From NCBI GenBank assembly GCA_024178355.1, contig JAMZNZ010000002.1, forward strand, positions 477,501-541,500: a stretch of 64,000 nt of DNA, written 5' to 3'. Under the pieces are notes generated by a model. The model was not told the DNA's origin. It did no database searches and worked only from the letters and a program-made list of their open reading frames with translations. The stretch's first letter is position 1; each line of letters opens with the position of its first letter. Of this stretch, positions 1 through 7,738 are shown one piece after another. This DNA comes from Maricaulaceae bacterium EIL42A08. GTDB lineage: Bacteria > Pseudomonadota > Alphaproteobacteria > Caulobacterales > Maricaulaceae. Position numbers and translations under genes: made by a program.

Positions 1-1070
1 ACTTCACTTATGATCTCACAGACCGCCTCAGCGTGTCTGCGGGCGCGCGCTATACCGAGGATGAAACTGTTGCGGACGTGACCCGCGAGGTCTGGCTCGG
101 TCTTGGGTCAGGTTCCTTTGACGCGTCTAACACCAGCTCAATCTTCCTGGCCACGCAGACCGGTTATCAGGGGCTTACCCGCAGTGATGATGCATTCACG
201 CCGCGCTTCTCGCTGAATTACGCGTTGACCGACGAGATCAACGTCTACGCATCTTACTCACAGGGTTTCAAAGCGGGTGGATTTGATCCGCGCGCCCGCC
301 AGGACCTTGATCCAATTGGTCTGTCAGCTGAAGGCTTCGGCCCGGAATTTGTCGACAGCTATGAGATTGGTGCCAAGGGCAGCGTCTTTGATGATCGCCT
401 CGTTGGCTCAATCGCCTACTTCATGGCTGACTACTCTGATCAGCAGATCACCGTTCAGCAGGGGGTCGATTCAGATAATGACGGTATCAACGATACCTTT
501 GTGTCGTCGGTGTTCAACGCAGGCGAAAGTGAATATCGCGGCCTTGAGGTGGAAGCGTCTCTCTTCCTGACAGATAATTTCCAGATTGACTGGGTGCTCG
601 GTGTAATCGACGCGGAGATCACTGAGATCCTGTCCGGTGGACAGAATATCGCCAATGGCTTCGTGACTCAGAACACGCCAGAGCTCACAAATCGCATCGG
701 TTTCACTTACAACACAACGGTCATGCAGGATGCCAATCTCGTTGTTACGGGATCGGCGGCCTATCGTGATGAGTACTATTTGTTCAATGTTGAGAACGAC
801 GGTTTCGCGCCTGGAACCAGCGCTGTGTTCCCGGCAGGCGGGCCAGCACTCGATCCTGACAGCTACACCCTGTTTGATCTCAGCGCTGTGCTGACCAGTG
901 CCAACGAGCGTTGGACGGTGGCTTTGCACGGCCGCAACCTGTCGGATGAAAACTACCGTGTTGCGGCCTACAACTTCGTCACACCGAGCCAGCTTGGTGC
1001 CGATGGGGCTTACTCTGCATTCTACGGGGCTCCGCGCACCGTGACCGCGTCAGTCACCTTCCGCTACTAA
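1..1070 (+). CDS. TonB-dependent receptor, C-terminal part (5' end outside window)
   Basis: This is the last 356 or so residues of an outer-membrane TonB-dependent receptor; the frame is open from base 3, so the start and plug domain lie upstream of the window. Alternating beta-strand patterns such as INVYASYSQGFKAGGFDPR and the terminal strand ending in VTASVTFRY, with a final aromatic residue, are typical of the receptor barrel and its BAM signal. The phrase LFDLSAVLTSANERWTVALHGRNLSDENYR is the usual penultimate barrel region. It resembles the large receptors of marine Alphaproteobacteria that import unknown organic substrates. A strong terminator follows, so it is probably transcribed apart from the MFS gene behind it. 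The substrate cannot be read from the sequence. Confidence 0.9.
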   Translation, partial: FTYDLTDRLSVSAGARYTEDETVADVTREVWLGLGSGSFDASNTSSIFLATQTGYQGLTRSDDAFTPRFSLNYALTDEINVYASYSQGFKAGGFDPRARQDLDPIGLSAEGFGPEFVDSYEIGAKGSVFDDRLVGSIAYFMADYSDQQITVQQGVDSDNDGINDTFVSSVFNAGESEYRGLEVEASLFLTDNFQIDWVLGVIDAEITEILSGGQNIANGFVTQNTPELTNRIGFTYNTTVMQDANLVVTGSAAYRDEYYLFNVENDGFAPGTSAVFPAGGPALDPDSYTLFDLSAVLTSANERWTVALHGRNLSDENYRVAAYNFVTPSQLGADGAYSAFYGAPRTVTASVTFRY

Positions 1071-1088
1071 GAGCTGTATCGAAGTCAA

Positions 1089-1138
1089 AGCGCTGCTGAA
1101 TCGACTCCATTGGACTCGGCTCGGCGGCGCTTTTTCTT
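1089..1138 (+). terminator. Rho-independent terminator after the TonB receptor
   Basis: A 20-base arm at 1089-1108 pairs with 1112-1131 around a 3-base loop, with two mismatches and several G-T pairs. It is followed by a T-rich tail (TTTTTCTTT, 1131-1139). It sits 19 bases after the receptor stop codon. Confidence 0.75.
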
Positions 1139-1218
1139 TGTATTCAGAGCTGAATCTACGCCATCATGGCGCAAAGCTCGACACAAGAGCGGGCTGGTAA
1201 AAGCAAATCGGGGCGGAA

Positions 1219-2610
1219 ATGTCTGATTCCAACGTATCGTCAGCGGCAGCTGTGCAGCCGCCGAGCACCGGCTATCGTGTCTGGGTCCTGTTCATGTTGT
1301 TCGTGGTCTACGCGTTCAACTTTCTGGATCGTCAGATCATTTCGATCCTGGCCATTCCTATCCAGCAAGAACTTGAACTGTCAGACCGCCAACTTGGTCT
1401 GCTTGGCGGGATCGCTTTTGCGTTTTTGTATTCAACGCTGGGCGTTCCAATCGCCTGGCTCGCTGACCGAACGCAACGCACCTGGATCATCACCATTTCG
1501 CTGACCATCTGGTCGGGCTTCACAGCGATTTGCGGCTTTGCTCAGAATTTCTGGCAGCTCTTCCTGGCCCGTGTCGGTGTCGGCGTGGGTGAGGCTGGCG
1601 GTGTCGCGCCGTCCTACTCGCTCATTGCTGACTATTTTCCACCTGACAGCCGGGCGAGGGCGCTGGCCATCTATTCGCTTGGTATCCCTATTGGTTCGGC
1701 CTTCGGCGTGATTGCTGGCGCGCAGATTGCGGGCGGTGCGCTTGGCGATAGCCTCGACTGGCGCGCGGCCTTCATCATCGTTGGCATTGCGGGCATCGTC
1801 ATTGCTCCGATCTTCAAGCTGACCATGAAAGAGCCGGTTCGCGGTGGCCTTGATAAAAAGGCTGAACCGAAGAAGCCTGAGCCCGCGACGGCGGAGGCAG
1901 GCGCGGCCTCTGAAGCTGAGGCTACTGGCGGCGAACCCATTGCCGCAGTACCCACCGAAAAGAAGCCCGGTTTTGGGGATGTTCTTGCTATTCTGTCAAA
2001 AAAGCCAAGCTTCTGGCTTCTGGTGCTCGGCGCGTCCTGCTCATCCATGATGGGCTATGGCGTGTTTTTCTGGGTGCCGAGCTTCTTCGCGCGAAGCTTT
2101 GGTCTCGGGATTATCGAGACCGGCTGGCATTTTGGCGGGGTTCTTTTGATTGGTGGAACCCTTGGGATTCTGCTCGGTGGGGTTCTGGGGGACCTCATGG
2201 GCAAGGGCTCCAGAAAAATGTTCGCGATCGTACCTGCGATCGCCTTCTTTCTAACCTTCCCGATGTATATTGCCGGGACCATGGCACCGAACGCCCTGAT
2301 TGGGGCGGCGTTGTTTGTAATCCCCACAGGTCTGGGGCTGGCCTGGCTTGGGCCCACGCTGTCGGCTTTCCAGCATCTGGCTCCAGCCAATATGCGATCG
2401 ATGGCCTCAGCGATATTCCTCCTTATCAATAACCTTCTGGGCATTGGTGTGGGTGTTTATGTGCTGGGTGAAATTTCCACGCTGCTCACTCCGACCTTTG
2501 GCGACGAGGCGTTGCGATATTCAATCATGATCGGCGCTTCGCTTTATGTCATCGCTGGCATTCTGTTCCTGCTGGCGGCCAAGACCATTGAACGCGATTG
2601 GGAGAAGTAG
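1219..2610 (+). CDS. MFS transporter, spinster-like
   Basis: A 463-residue inner-membrane carrier of the major facilitator superfamily. Twelve hydrophobic segments are visible in two groups of six. The first helix region has FNFLDRQIISI, a pattern common to the spinster-like group, and the loop after helix 2 has LADRTQRTW, matching the conserved MFS signature. The central cytoplasmic loop (about residues 207-250) is unusually long and rich in Lys, Pro, Glu and Ala, suggesting a flexible linker. The ATG at 1219 has only a weak ribosome-binding site. The acyl-CoA ligase starts 6 bases after the stop, so the two are likely co-transcribed and the carrier may import the acid the ligase activates. 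The substrate is unknown. Confidence 0.88.
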   Translation: MSDSNVSSAAAVQPPSTGYRVWVLFMLFVVYAFNFLDRQIISILAIPIQQELELSDRQLGLLGGIAFAFLYSTLGVPIAWLADRTQRTWIITISLTIWSGFTAICGFAQNFWQLFLARVGVGVGEAGGVAPSYSLIADYFPPDSRARALAIYSLGIPIGSAFGVIAGAQIAGGALGDSLDWRAAFIIVGIAGIVIAPIFKLTMKEPVRGGLDKKAEPKKPEPATAEAGAASEAEATGGEPIAAVPTEKKPGFGDVLAILSKKPSFWLLVLGASCSSMMGYGVFFWVPSFFARSFGLGIIETGWHFGGVLLIGGTLGILLGGVLGDLMGKGSRKMFAIVPAIAFFLTFPMYIAGTMAPNALIGAALFVIPTGLGLAWLGPTLSAFQHLAPANMRSMASAIFLLINNLLGIGVGVYVLGEISTLLTPTFGDEALRYSIMIGASLYVIAGILFLLAAKTIERDWEK

Positions 2611-2616
2611 GACGTC

Positions 2617-4428
2617 ATGCCGGGCGGGTTTCCAAAACTCGCGACCTTAAGCGACATCGAGGTAGTGGAAGCCACGCCGCTGGCAGAACGCCTCGATGCG
2701 GCAGACGTGTTTGGCGTGCTGAAAGCTGCTGCTGGTCGTCATGGTGACAAGATCTGCCTGATCGATATCGCCGATCCCTCCGATCCCGCAACAGATCGCG
2801 TTTGGTCTTATCGCGAAGCGTTTGCGCAAATCACCCGGACTGCGAACGCGCTTCATAAACTTGGGCAGGGCAAACCGGTTGGCTACCTCCTGCCCAACCT
2901 GGCAGAGACCCATTTTGTCTTGTGGGGTGCGGCGGCAGGCGCTGGCGCGGCTCCGGTCAATCCACTGCTCAGCGCTGATGTGATTGTGGAGATTCTTGCG
3001 GCGGCCGGGGCTGGCTGTCTTGTTACCACCGCGCCGGGAACCGAGCTCTATGAAACAGCAATGGCGGCCTGCGATGCACTGGGAGGTCTTCCGCTTATCA
3101 CGGTGGGCGAAGCTGGATCACTGAGGGCGGCCACGGAGGCCGAGCCTGATGACAGCCTGACCTATGCATCAGCTCAAAACCCAGAAGACATCGCGGCCTA
3201 CTTCCATACCGGCGGCACGACCGGCGCACCCAAGCTGGCCCAGCAGAGCAAGGCAAATCAGGCCGCGATGGCCTGGATGCTCCGCTACACTCTTGATCTG
3301 GGGTGTGATGATGTGGTCCTGACCTGGTTGCCACTTTTTCACGCCAATGCCGCTATTCTGACGGGGCTTGCCCCATTGGCGGCGGGCGCGACGCTTGTGC
3401 TGGGCGGGCCAGACGGATTTCGCAACAAGGTGCTTATGCACAACTTCTGGCGCGTTGTGGAGCGCTACGGCGTAACAGTTTTCTCAGGCGTACCAACGAT
3501 ATTTTCAAGCCTGCTGGATCATCCTGTTAAAGACGCAAACGTTTCTTCTCTGCGGTATGGTTTGGTGGGTGCTGCGCCGATGCCCAGAAGCGTGATCGAA
3601 ACCTTTCAGAACCGCACCGGGATCAAGATCCTGGAGCTCTACGGCATGACGGAAAGCACGTGCGTGTCGACCTGTAATCCGCGTGATGGCGATTGCCGTG
3701 TTGGTTCGATTGGTCTGCGTCTACCCTATCATCAGGTGAAAATTGCCCGCGTGGATGCGCACGGAGATATCATCGGCGATGCGTCACCTGAGGAGGCGGG
3801 CGTGCTTTGCCTGAAAGGGCCGACCGTCATTCCCGGTTACAAGCAGGCTGAACGAAACGAGGGCGCGTTTCTTGATGGTGGGTGGCTGAATTCCGGTGAT
3901 CTGGGACGCATTGATAAGGACGGATATGTCTGGCTGACCGGACGTGCCAAGGACCTCATTATTCGCAGCGGCCACAATATCGATCCTGGCCTGATTGAAG
4001 AGGTGCTCTCAAAGCACGATCAAGTGGAGCTGGTTGCCGCGGTGGGCCAGCCAGACACTTATGCTGGTGAGGTTCCTGTTGCCTATGTGACCCTCCGGCA
4101 GGGAGCGTCGGTAACGTGTAACGAGCTTGAATCCTATGCCAGAGGCGCTGTAGCCGAACGCCCGGCGGCTCCCAAAGCAGTTCGCATTCTCGATGAAATG
4201 CCGGTCACGGCTGTTGGAAAGATCTTTAAGCCACGCCTGCGCGAACATGCAGCCGAATGCGCGGCGAGGGCGGCTTTGAACGCTATCGGGCATATCGGCG
4301 TTCAAGTCATTGCCCGAACCGACAAGCAGATCGGGCTAGTGGTTGAAGTGGCCAACACAACAAAAGAAAACGCCCCGGCAGTGACCGAGGCGCTTGAAGA
4401 GTTCAGTTTTCAGACAGTGCTGCTCTAG
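2617..4428 (+). CDS. AMP-dependent acyl-CoA ligase
   Basis: A 603-residue member of the ANL adenylate-forming family, expected to activate a carboxylic acid with ATP and join it to CoA. The phosphate-binding loop TGGTTGAPK lies at about residues 198-206, the LYGMTEST motif at 341-348, the GDLGRIDKDGYVWLTGRAKD hinge block at about 427-446, and the catalytic lysine of GKIFKPRL near 535. A tail of about 60 residues after that lysine is longer than in ordinary FadD proteins. It follows the MFS gene closely and overlaps the DJ-1 gene end to end by the four bases CTAG (4425-4428). Chain length and substrate cannot be told from sequence alone. Confidence 0.88.
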   Translation: MPGGFPKLATLSDIEVVEATPLAERLDAADVFGVLKAAAGRHGDKICLIDIADPSDPATDRVWSYREAFAQITRTANALHKLGQGKPVGYLLPNLAETHFVLWGAAAGAGAAPVNPLLSADVIVEILAAAGAGCLVTTAPGTELYETAMAACDALGGLPLITVGEAGSLRAATEAEPDDSLTYASAQNPEDIAAYFHTGGTTGAPKLAQQSKANQAAMAWMLRYTLDLGCDDVVLTWLPLFHANAAILTGLAPLAAGATLVLGGPDGFRNKVLMHNFWRVVERYGVTVFSGVPTIFSSLLDHPVKDANVSSLRYGLVGAAPMPRSVIETFQNRTGIKILELYGMTESTCVSTCNPRDGDCRVGSIGLRLPYHQVKIARVDAHGDIIGDASPEEAGVLCLKGPTVIPGYKQAERNEGAFLDGGWLNSGDLGRIDKDGYVWLTGRAKDLIIRSGHNIDPGLIEEVLSKHDQVELVAAVGQPDTYAGEVPVAYVTLRQGASVTCNELESYARGAVAERPAAPKAVRILDEMPVTAVGKIFKPRLREHAAECAARAALNAIGHIGVQVIARTDKQIGLVVEVANTTKENAPAVTEALEEFSFQTVLL

Positions 4429-4967
4429 GCTGCCTGCTTTGCCGGTTTCAGAGTCTGGACAAAGAGCTTTCCAGCATCAGAACGGGCAGTATCGCCGCTT
4501 GAGGCAAAAACATCACCATTGAGTGCCAATGCTGCATCCCCTTCAACGCCGTCTTTGCCGGTGACCGTCGCAAGCGTCTCAACGGCCTCTCCTAGAGCGC
4601 AAACGGATACTCCGGCGCTGACAAATTCGCCAATCATGAGGCGTGTATCCTGATCGTCTGCGAGACGAGCAACATGTGCCTTACCGCCAGGGATAAGTAG
4701 GCCAGCAAATTCGGAGATTGCTTTTTCGCCGGGCGCAGCGTCGACCACAAAGTTCATTTCTTCGTTGGTTTCCGAGCGGCCGGACACGAGCGACTTGTTC
4801 GGGCTGATGATCTGGGTCCTGAAACCGGCTTGTTCCGCTTCGCCTGCGATGCCCGTGAGATCGGCCGCTTCGAAGCCGTCTGCGACGAGGACGGCAATAT
4901 CGCCGGCCTGTCCAAGTTGAGAAATATCTATGCGTTTGGGGCGTGCGTGCGTATTCGGTTTGGCCAT
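4425..4967 (-). CDS. DJ-1/PfpI family protein
   Basis: A 180-residue single-domain protein of the DJ-1/PfpI superfamily, related to the C-terminal domain of large catalases. AVLVADGFEAADL near the N-terminus is the conserved strand and loop with the acidic residue, LLIPGGKAHVARL is the second signature, and the cysteine in VSVCALGEAVETL sits at the nucleophile elbow. The residues after that cysteine are not the usual His-Gly-Pro, so ordinary amidase or glyoxalase chemistry is uncertain. The start at 4967 is chosen over the longer frame because a perfect AAGGAGG lies just upstream. A 7-bp hairpin precedes that ribosome-binding site. A stress-related role is inferred from the family only. Confidence 0.85.
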   Translation of the reverse strand: MAKPNTHARPKRIDISQLGQAGDIAVLVADGFEAADLTGIAGEAEQAGFRTQIISPNKSLVSGRSETNEEMNFVVDAAPGEKAISEFAGLLIPGGKAHVARLADDQDTRLMIGEFVSAGVSVCALGEAVETLATVTGKDGVEGDAALALNGDVFASSGDTARSDAGKLFVQTLKPAKQAA

Positions 4968-4980
4968 TGGACCTCCTTTG

Positions 4981-4998
4981 GCACCGGCCTTCCGGTGC
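4981..4998 (-). promoter_or_regulatory. Hairpin abutting the ribosome-binding site of the DJ-1 gene
   Basis: GCACCGG (4981-4987) and CCGGTGC (4992-4998) form a perfect 7-bp stem with a 4-base loop. In the minus-strand mRNA the stem ends directly before AAAGGAGG, so it could affect ribosome access or mRNA stability. The function is inference. Confidence 0.4.
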
Positions 4999-5120
4999 GG
5001 GTGACTAATCGTTTGGACCACCACTACATCGTGTGTGTGGGTCTCGGGGTCAACCGCAAGGGCTGTCTTCGCCGACAGCTGGGATGGGGAAAGCCCCTAA
5101 ATATCAAAGTTTAAGGGTGC

Positions 5121-5166
5121 GACAGAACAACCCGATTTGATCACCTGCAAACCTCCTGTTCTGCGC
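5121..5166. promoter_or_regulatory. Inverted repeat upstream of the his operon promoter
   Basis: CAGAACA at 5123-5129 and TGTTCTG at 5157-5163 form an inverted repeat whose flanks (GCG before, CGC after) extend the symmetry by three bases with one extra base on the left. The right arm ends three bases before the proposed -35 box. It is a candidate operator, possibly for the TrpR-like protein encoded next. It is not a LexA box of the alphaproteobacterial GTTC-N7-GTTC type. Confidence 0.3.
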
Positions 5167-5168
5167 CA

Positions 5169-5196
5169 TTGTTTTATCACGCTAACACGCTATAAC
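5169..5196 (+). promoter_or_regulatory. Candidate promoter of the his operon
   Basis: TTGTTT (5169-5174) and TATAAC (5191-5196) are spaced by 16 bases, a fair match to a housekeeping sigma factor promoter, 25 bases before the yerC start. There is no experimental support. Confidence 0.4.
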
Positions 5197-5221
5197 GTCG
5201 CTCAATGATGAGGAGTTAGCG

Positions 5222-5542
5222 ATGCCGACACGCGCTTCGATACCAACCGGTGCCATCAGCGCCGATGACATAACAGCGCTTTGTGATGCTTTCCTAAAGG
5301 TCCGCACGACCGAGGAAGCGCGGCGGTTCCTGCGCGATCTGACGACACCGGGCGAGCTGCAGGCTCTGGCTGAGCGCTGGCGCGTGGCGCAGCTGCTTAA
5401 CGCCGGTGAAAAGTCCTATCGCGATATCAGCGCGGAAACGGGGGTGAGCACAACGACGGTGACCCGCGTCGCGCGCTTCTTGTCTCAGGAAGATCATCAA
5501 GGCTACCGGCTGGTGCTGGACCGAATGGAGAATGACCGTTGA
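5222..5542 (+). CDS. YerC/YecD-type TrpR-related DNA-binding protein
   Basis: A 106-residue protein of the TrpR superfamily (YerC/YecD group). The helix-turn-helix RDISAETGVSTTTVTRVARF occupies about residues 65-84, preceded by the conserved PGELQALAERW helix. A clear AGGAG precedes the ATG. It is the first gene of the histidine operon and its stop overlaps the hisG start by four bases (TTGA). Relatives beside his genes have been proposed as histidine-operon regulators, so autoregulation of this operon is a reasonable inference. The inverted repeat at 5121-5166 is the nearest candidate site. Confidence 0.88.
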   Translation: MPTRASIPTGAISADDITALCDAFLKVRTTEEARRFLRDLTTPGELQALAERWRVAQLLNAGEKSYRDISAETGVSTTTVTRVARFLSQEDHQGYRLVLDRMENDR

Positions 5543-6426
5543 GTACCGAACGACTGACTCTTGCCTGCCAAAAGAAGGGCCGCCTTGCCGACGGTGGTTT
5601 CGACCTTTTAAAGCGCGCCGGTGTAAAGCTCGCCTATGGCCGTGATCAATTGCTGCGACGGGCCGAAAATCTGCCGTTGGATCTTATGTTGATCCGCGAT
5701 GATGACATCCCCAGCTTTGTGTCGACCGGGGCCTGTGATTACGGGATCGTTGGTGAAAACGAGCTCTATGAGACAATGGAGCGTTCGGCCCGGCTCGCTA
5801 ATCTTGAGGTCGCGCTGAAGCTTGGCTTTGCGCGCTGCAAGCTTAAGCTTGCAGCACCCATCGATGGTGACATCAAATCGGTAGAGGACCTGCAGGGGCG
5901 CAGCGTTGCGACGAGCTATCCTGGCCTGACCGCGAAGTTTTTAAAGGAGCGCGGTGTCGAGGCTGAAATGGTGGAAATGGGCGGTAGCGTTGAAGTTGCC
6001 CCCAAGGTCGGTGTCGCTGACGCGATTTGTGATCTGGTGTCCACCGGTGCAACACTTGAAGCCAACGGCCTTGCGGCGTTTGAGACGGTGTTTGAAAGCG
6101 AAGCGGTCCTGATCCGTCGCAAGAACAATCCGTCCGTGATCGTTGAAGAAACAGCAGGCCTTCTGGTTCAGCGCTTTGAAGGTGTGATTGCCTCGCGCCA
6201 GACCAAATACATTCTTCTTAACGCTCCCACCGACCGTATCGACGAAGTGAGGGCCATTTTGCCGGGTAATGACGCACCGACTGTTGCGCCAGTCGTGGGA
6301 CGCGAGGATGTGGTTGCCGTTCATGCGGTCTGCACTGAAGAAGTTTTCTGGTCGACACTTGAAAAGCTAAAAGCGGTTGGCGCGCGCTCTATCTTGGTGA
6401 TGCCGATCGAGAAAATGATGGCCTGA
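5539..6426 (+). CDS. hisG: ATP phosphoribosyltransferase, long form
   Basis: The first enzyme of histidine synthesis joins ATP and PRPP to give phosphoribosyl-ATP and is inhibited by histidine. At 295 residues it is the long form: a catalytic bilobal domain (about 1-215) containing IRDDDIPSFV and CDYGIVGENELYE, then a C-terminal regulatory domain that binds histidine. No hisZ is needed for this form, although many Alphaproteobacteria use short HisG plus HisZ. The start is a TTG that overlaps the yerC stop, implying translational coupling. A perfect 22-bp palindrome lies inside the gene at 5834-5855. Confidence 0.96.
   Translation: MSTERLTLACQKKGRLADGGFDLLKRAGVKLAYGRDQLLRRAENLPLDLMLIRDDDIPSFVSTGACDYGIVGENELYETMERSARLANLEVALKLGFARCKLKLAAPIDGDIKSVEDLQGRSVATSYPGLTAKFLKERGVEAEMVEMGGSVEVAPKVGVADAICDLVSTGATLEANGLAAFETVFESEAVLIRRKNNPSVIVEETAGLLVQRFEGVIASRQTKYILLNAPTDRIDEVRAILPGNDAPTVAPVVGREDVVAVHAVCTEEVFWSTLEKLKAVGARSILVMPIEKMMA
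5834..5855. repeat. Perfect 22-bp palindrome within hisG
   Basis: GCTGCAAGCTT is followed directly by its reverse complement AAGCTTGCAGC with no spacer, inside codons for Cys-Lys-Leu-Lys-Leu. It may be chance produced by the coding sequence, or a binding or cruciform site. Confidence 0.5.
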
Positions 6427-6427
6427 C

Positions 6428-7738
6428 ATGCTGACACGAATGATCTGGTCTGAGCTCGGACCGAAGGACCGCGCCATGCTTTTCGAGCGCCCCTCGGTTG
6501 GCTCTGACGCCTACGAGGTTGCCCAGCGGATAATCGACGACGTGGCCACTCGCGGCGACGACGCTTTGCGCGATTATGCCGAGCGCTTTGATCAATGGGC
6601 ACCGGGGGAGGGCTTTCGGATATCTGCGACAGAGCTGAAAGTGGCAGAAGAAGCACTCAGCGCCGAGGCTCGTGATGCGATCCTTGGTGCAGCCGATGCG
6701 ATCCGTCGTTTTCATGTGCAGCAGGGCTATCGCTCGGTAGAGGTTCAGACCTGGCCGGGAGCGACGGCGCAGCGGCGCGTGACGCCGCTTGAGGTCGCTG
6801 GGCTTTATGTTCCCGCAGGTACCGCACCGCTGGTTTCGACGCTTTTGATGCTGGCGATCCCCGCGCAGATTGCTGGCGTAGAGCGGATTGCCGTTATTGC
6901 GCCGCCGCGTAAAGGCAAGGGTGTCGAACTGACTGTGCTTGGTGCAGCCAGCCTCCTCGGTCTTGATGAAGTGTATGCCATTGGTGGGGCGCATGGCGTG
7001 GCTGCACTTGGCCTTGGCAAGGGTGGTCTTCCAAAGGCTGACAAGATTTTTGGCCCGGGTAATGCCTATGTCGCAGCGGCGAAGTCCATCCTGGCCCAAA
7101 TGCCCGGCGGGGCTGCTGCCGATCTCCCTGCGGGTCCAAGTGAGGTCATGGTCGTGGCTGATGATGCCGCTGACCCTGATCTTGTGGCCATAGATCTTCT
7201 TAGCCAGGCGGAGCATGACACGCTTGCCCAGGTCGTGCTGGTCGCGATGTCTGAGGCTTTCGTGAAGCGTGTTGAGGCATCCATTGTCCGCTGGCTGGAG
7301 CAACTGCCTCGCGCTGAAACGGCGCGAGCCGCACTGGCTAATTCGCGCGCAGTCATTGCCGGAAACGAAGCGGAGGCCATAGAAGCCGCCGACGGCTATG
7401 CCAGCGAGCACCTGATCCTTCAGACTGAAGATCCACGCGGCTTTGCGGCAAAAGTTCGTCACGCTGGCTCGATTTTTCTTGGACCCTGGACCCCAGAGGC
7501 CGCGGGAGATTATGCCGGCGGTCCGAACCACGCGTTGCCAACTGCGGGCGCAGCCCGCGCCTATGGCGGCGTGACGGTGGAGATGTTCCAGAAGACGACC
7601 ACGATGCTGGAGCTTAATCGCGAAGGCGCTTCATCGATTGCGCGCGTGGTGGAGACTCTGGCCGAGCTGGAGGGGCTGGATGCTCACAGGCTCGCCATGA
7701 AAGTCCGTCGCGAGAAGGCAGAGGAGGGCGCACAATGA
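6428..7738 (+). CDS. hisD: Histidinol dehydrogenase
   Basis: A 436-residue zinc enzyme that oxidises L-histidinol to L-histidine in two NAD-dependent steps, the last reactions of the pathway. Recognisable blocks are VAGLYVPAGTAPLVSTLLM, the nucleotide-binding region; IFGPGNAYVAAAK; LPAGPSEVMVVADD; the SQAEHD zinc-ligand motif; and AGDYAGGPNHALPT near the C-terminus. The length is normal. It starts one base after the hisG stop and its own stop overlaps the hisB start (ATGA, 7735-7738). Confidence 0.96.
   Translation: MLTRMIWSELGPKDRAMLFERPSVGSDAYEVAQRIIDDVATRGDDALRDYAERFDQWAPGEGFRISATELKVAEEALSAEARDAILGAADAIRRFHVQQGYRSVEVQTWPGATAQRRVTPLEVAGLYVPAGTAPLVSTLLMLAIPAQIAGVERIAVIAPPRKGKGVELTVLGAASLLGLDEVYAIGGAHGVAALGLGKGGLPKADKIFGPGNAYVAAAKSILAQMPGGAAADLPAGPSEVMVVADDAADPDLVAIDLLSQAEHDTLAQVVLVAMSEAFVKRVEASIVRWLEQLPRAETARAALANSRAVIAGNEAEAIEAADGYASEHLILQTEDPRGFAAKVRHAGSIFLGPWTPEAAGDYAGGPNHALPTAGAARAYGGVTVEMFQKTTTMLELNREGASSIARVVETLAELEGLDAHRLAMKVRREKAEEGAQ

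Noticed and set aside
5123-5163. GTTC-containing repeat near the his promoter, considered as a LexA box
   Set aside because: Alphaproteobacterial LexA boxes are direct repeats GTTC-N7-GTTC; this is an inverted repeat with a different spacing.
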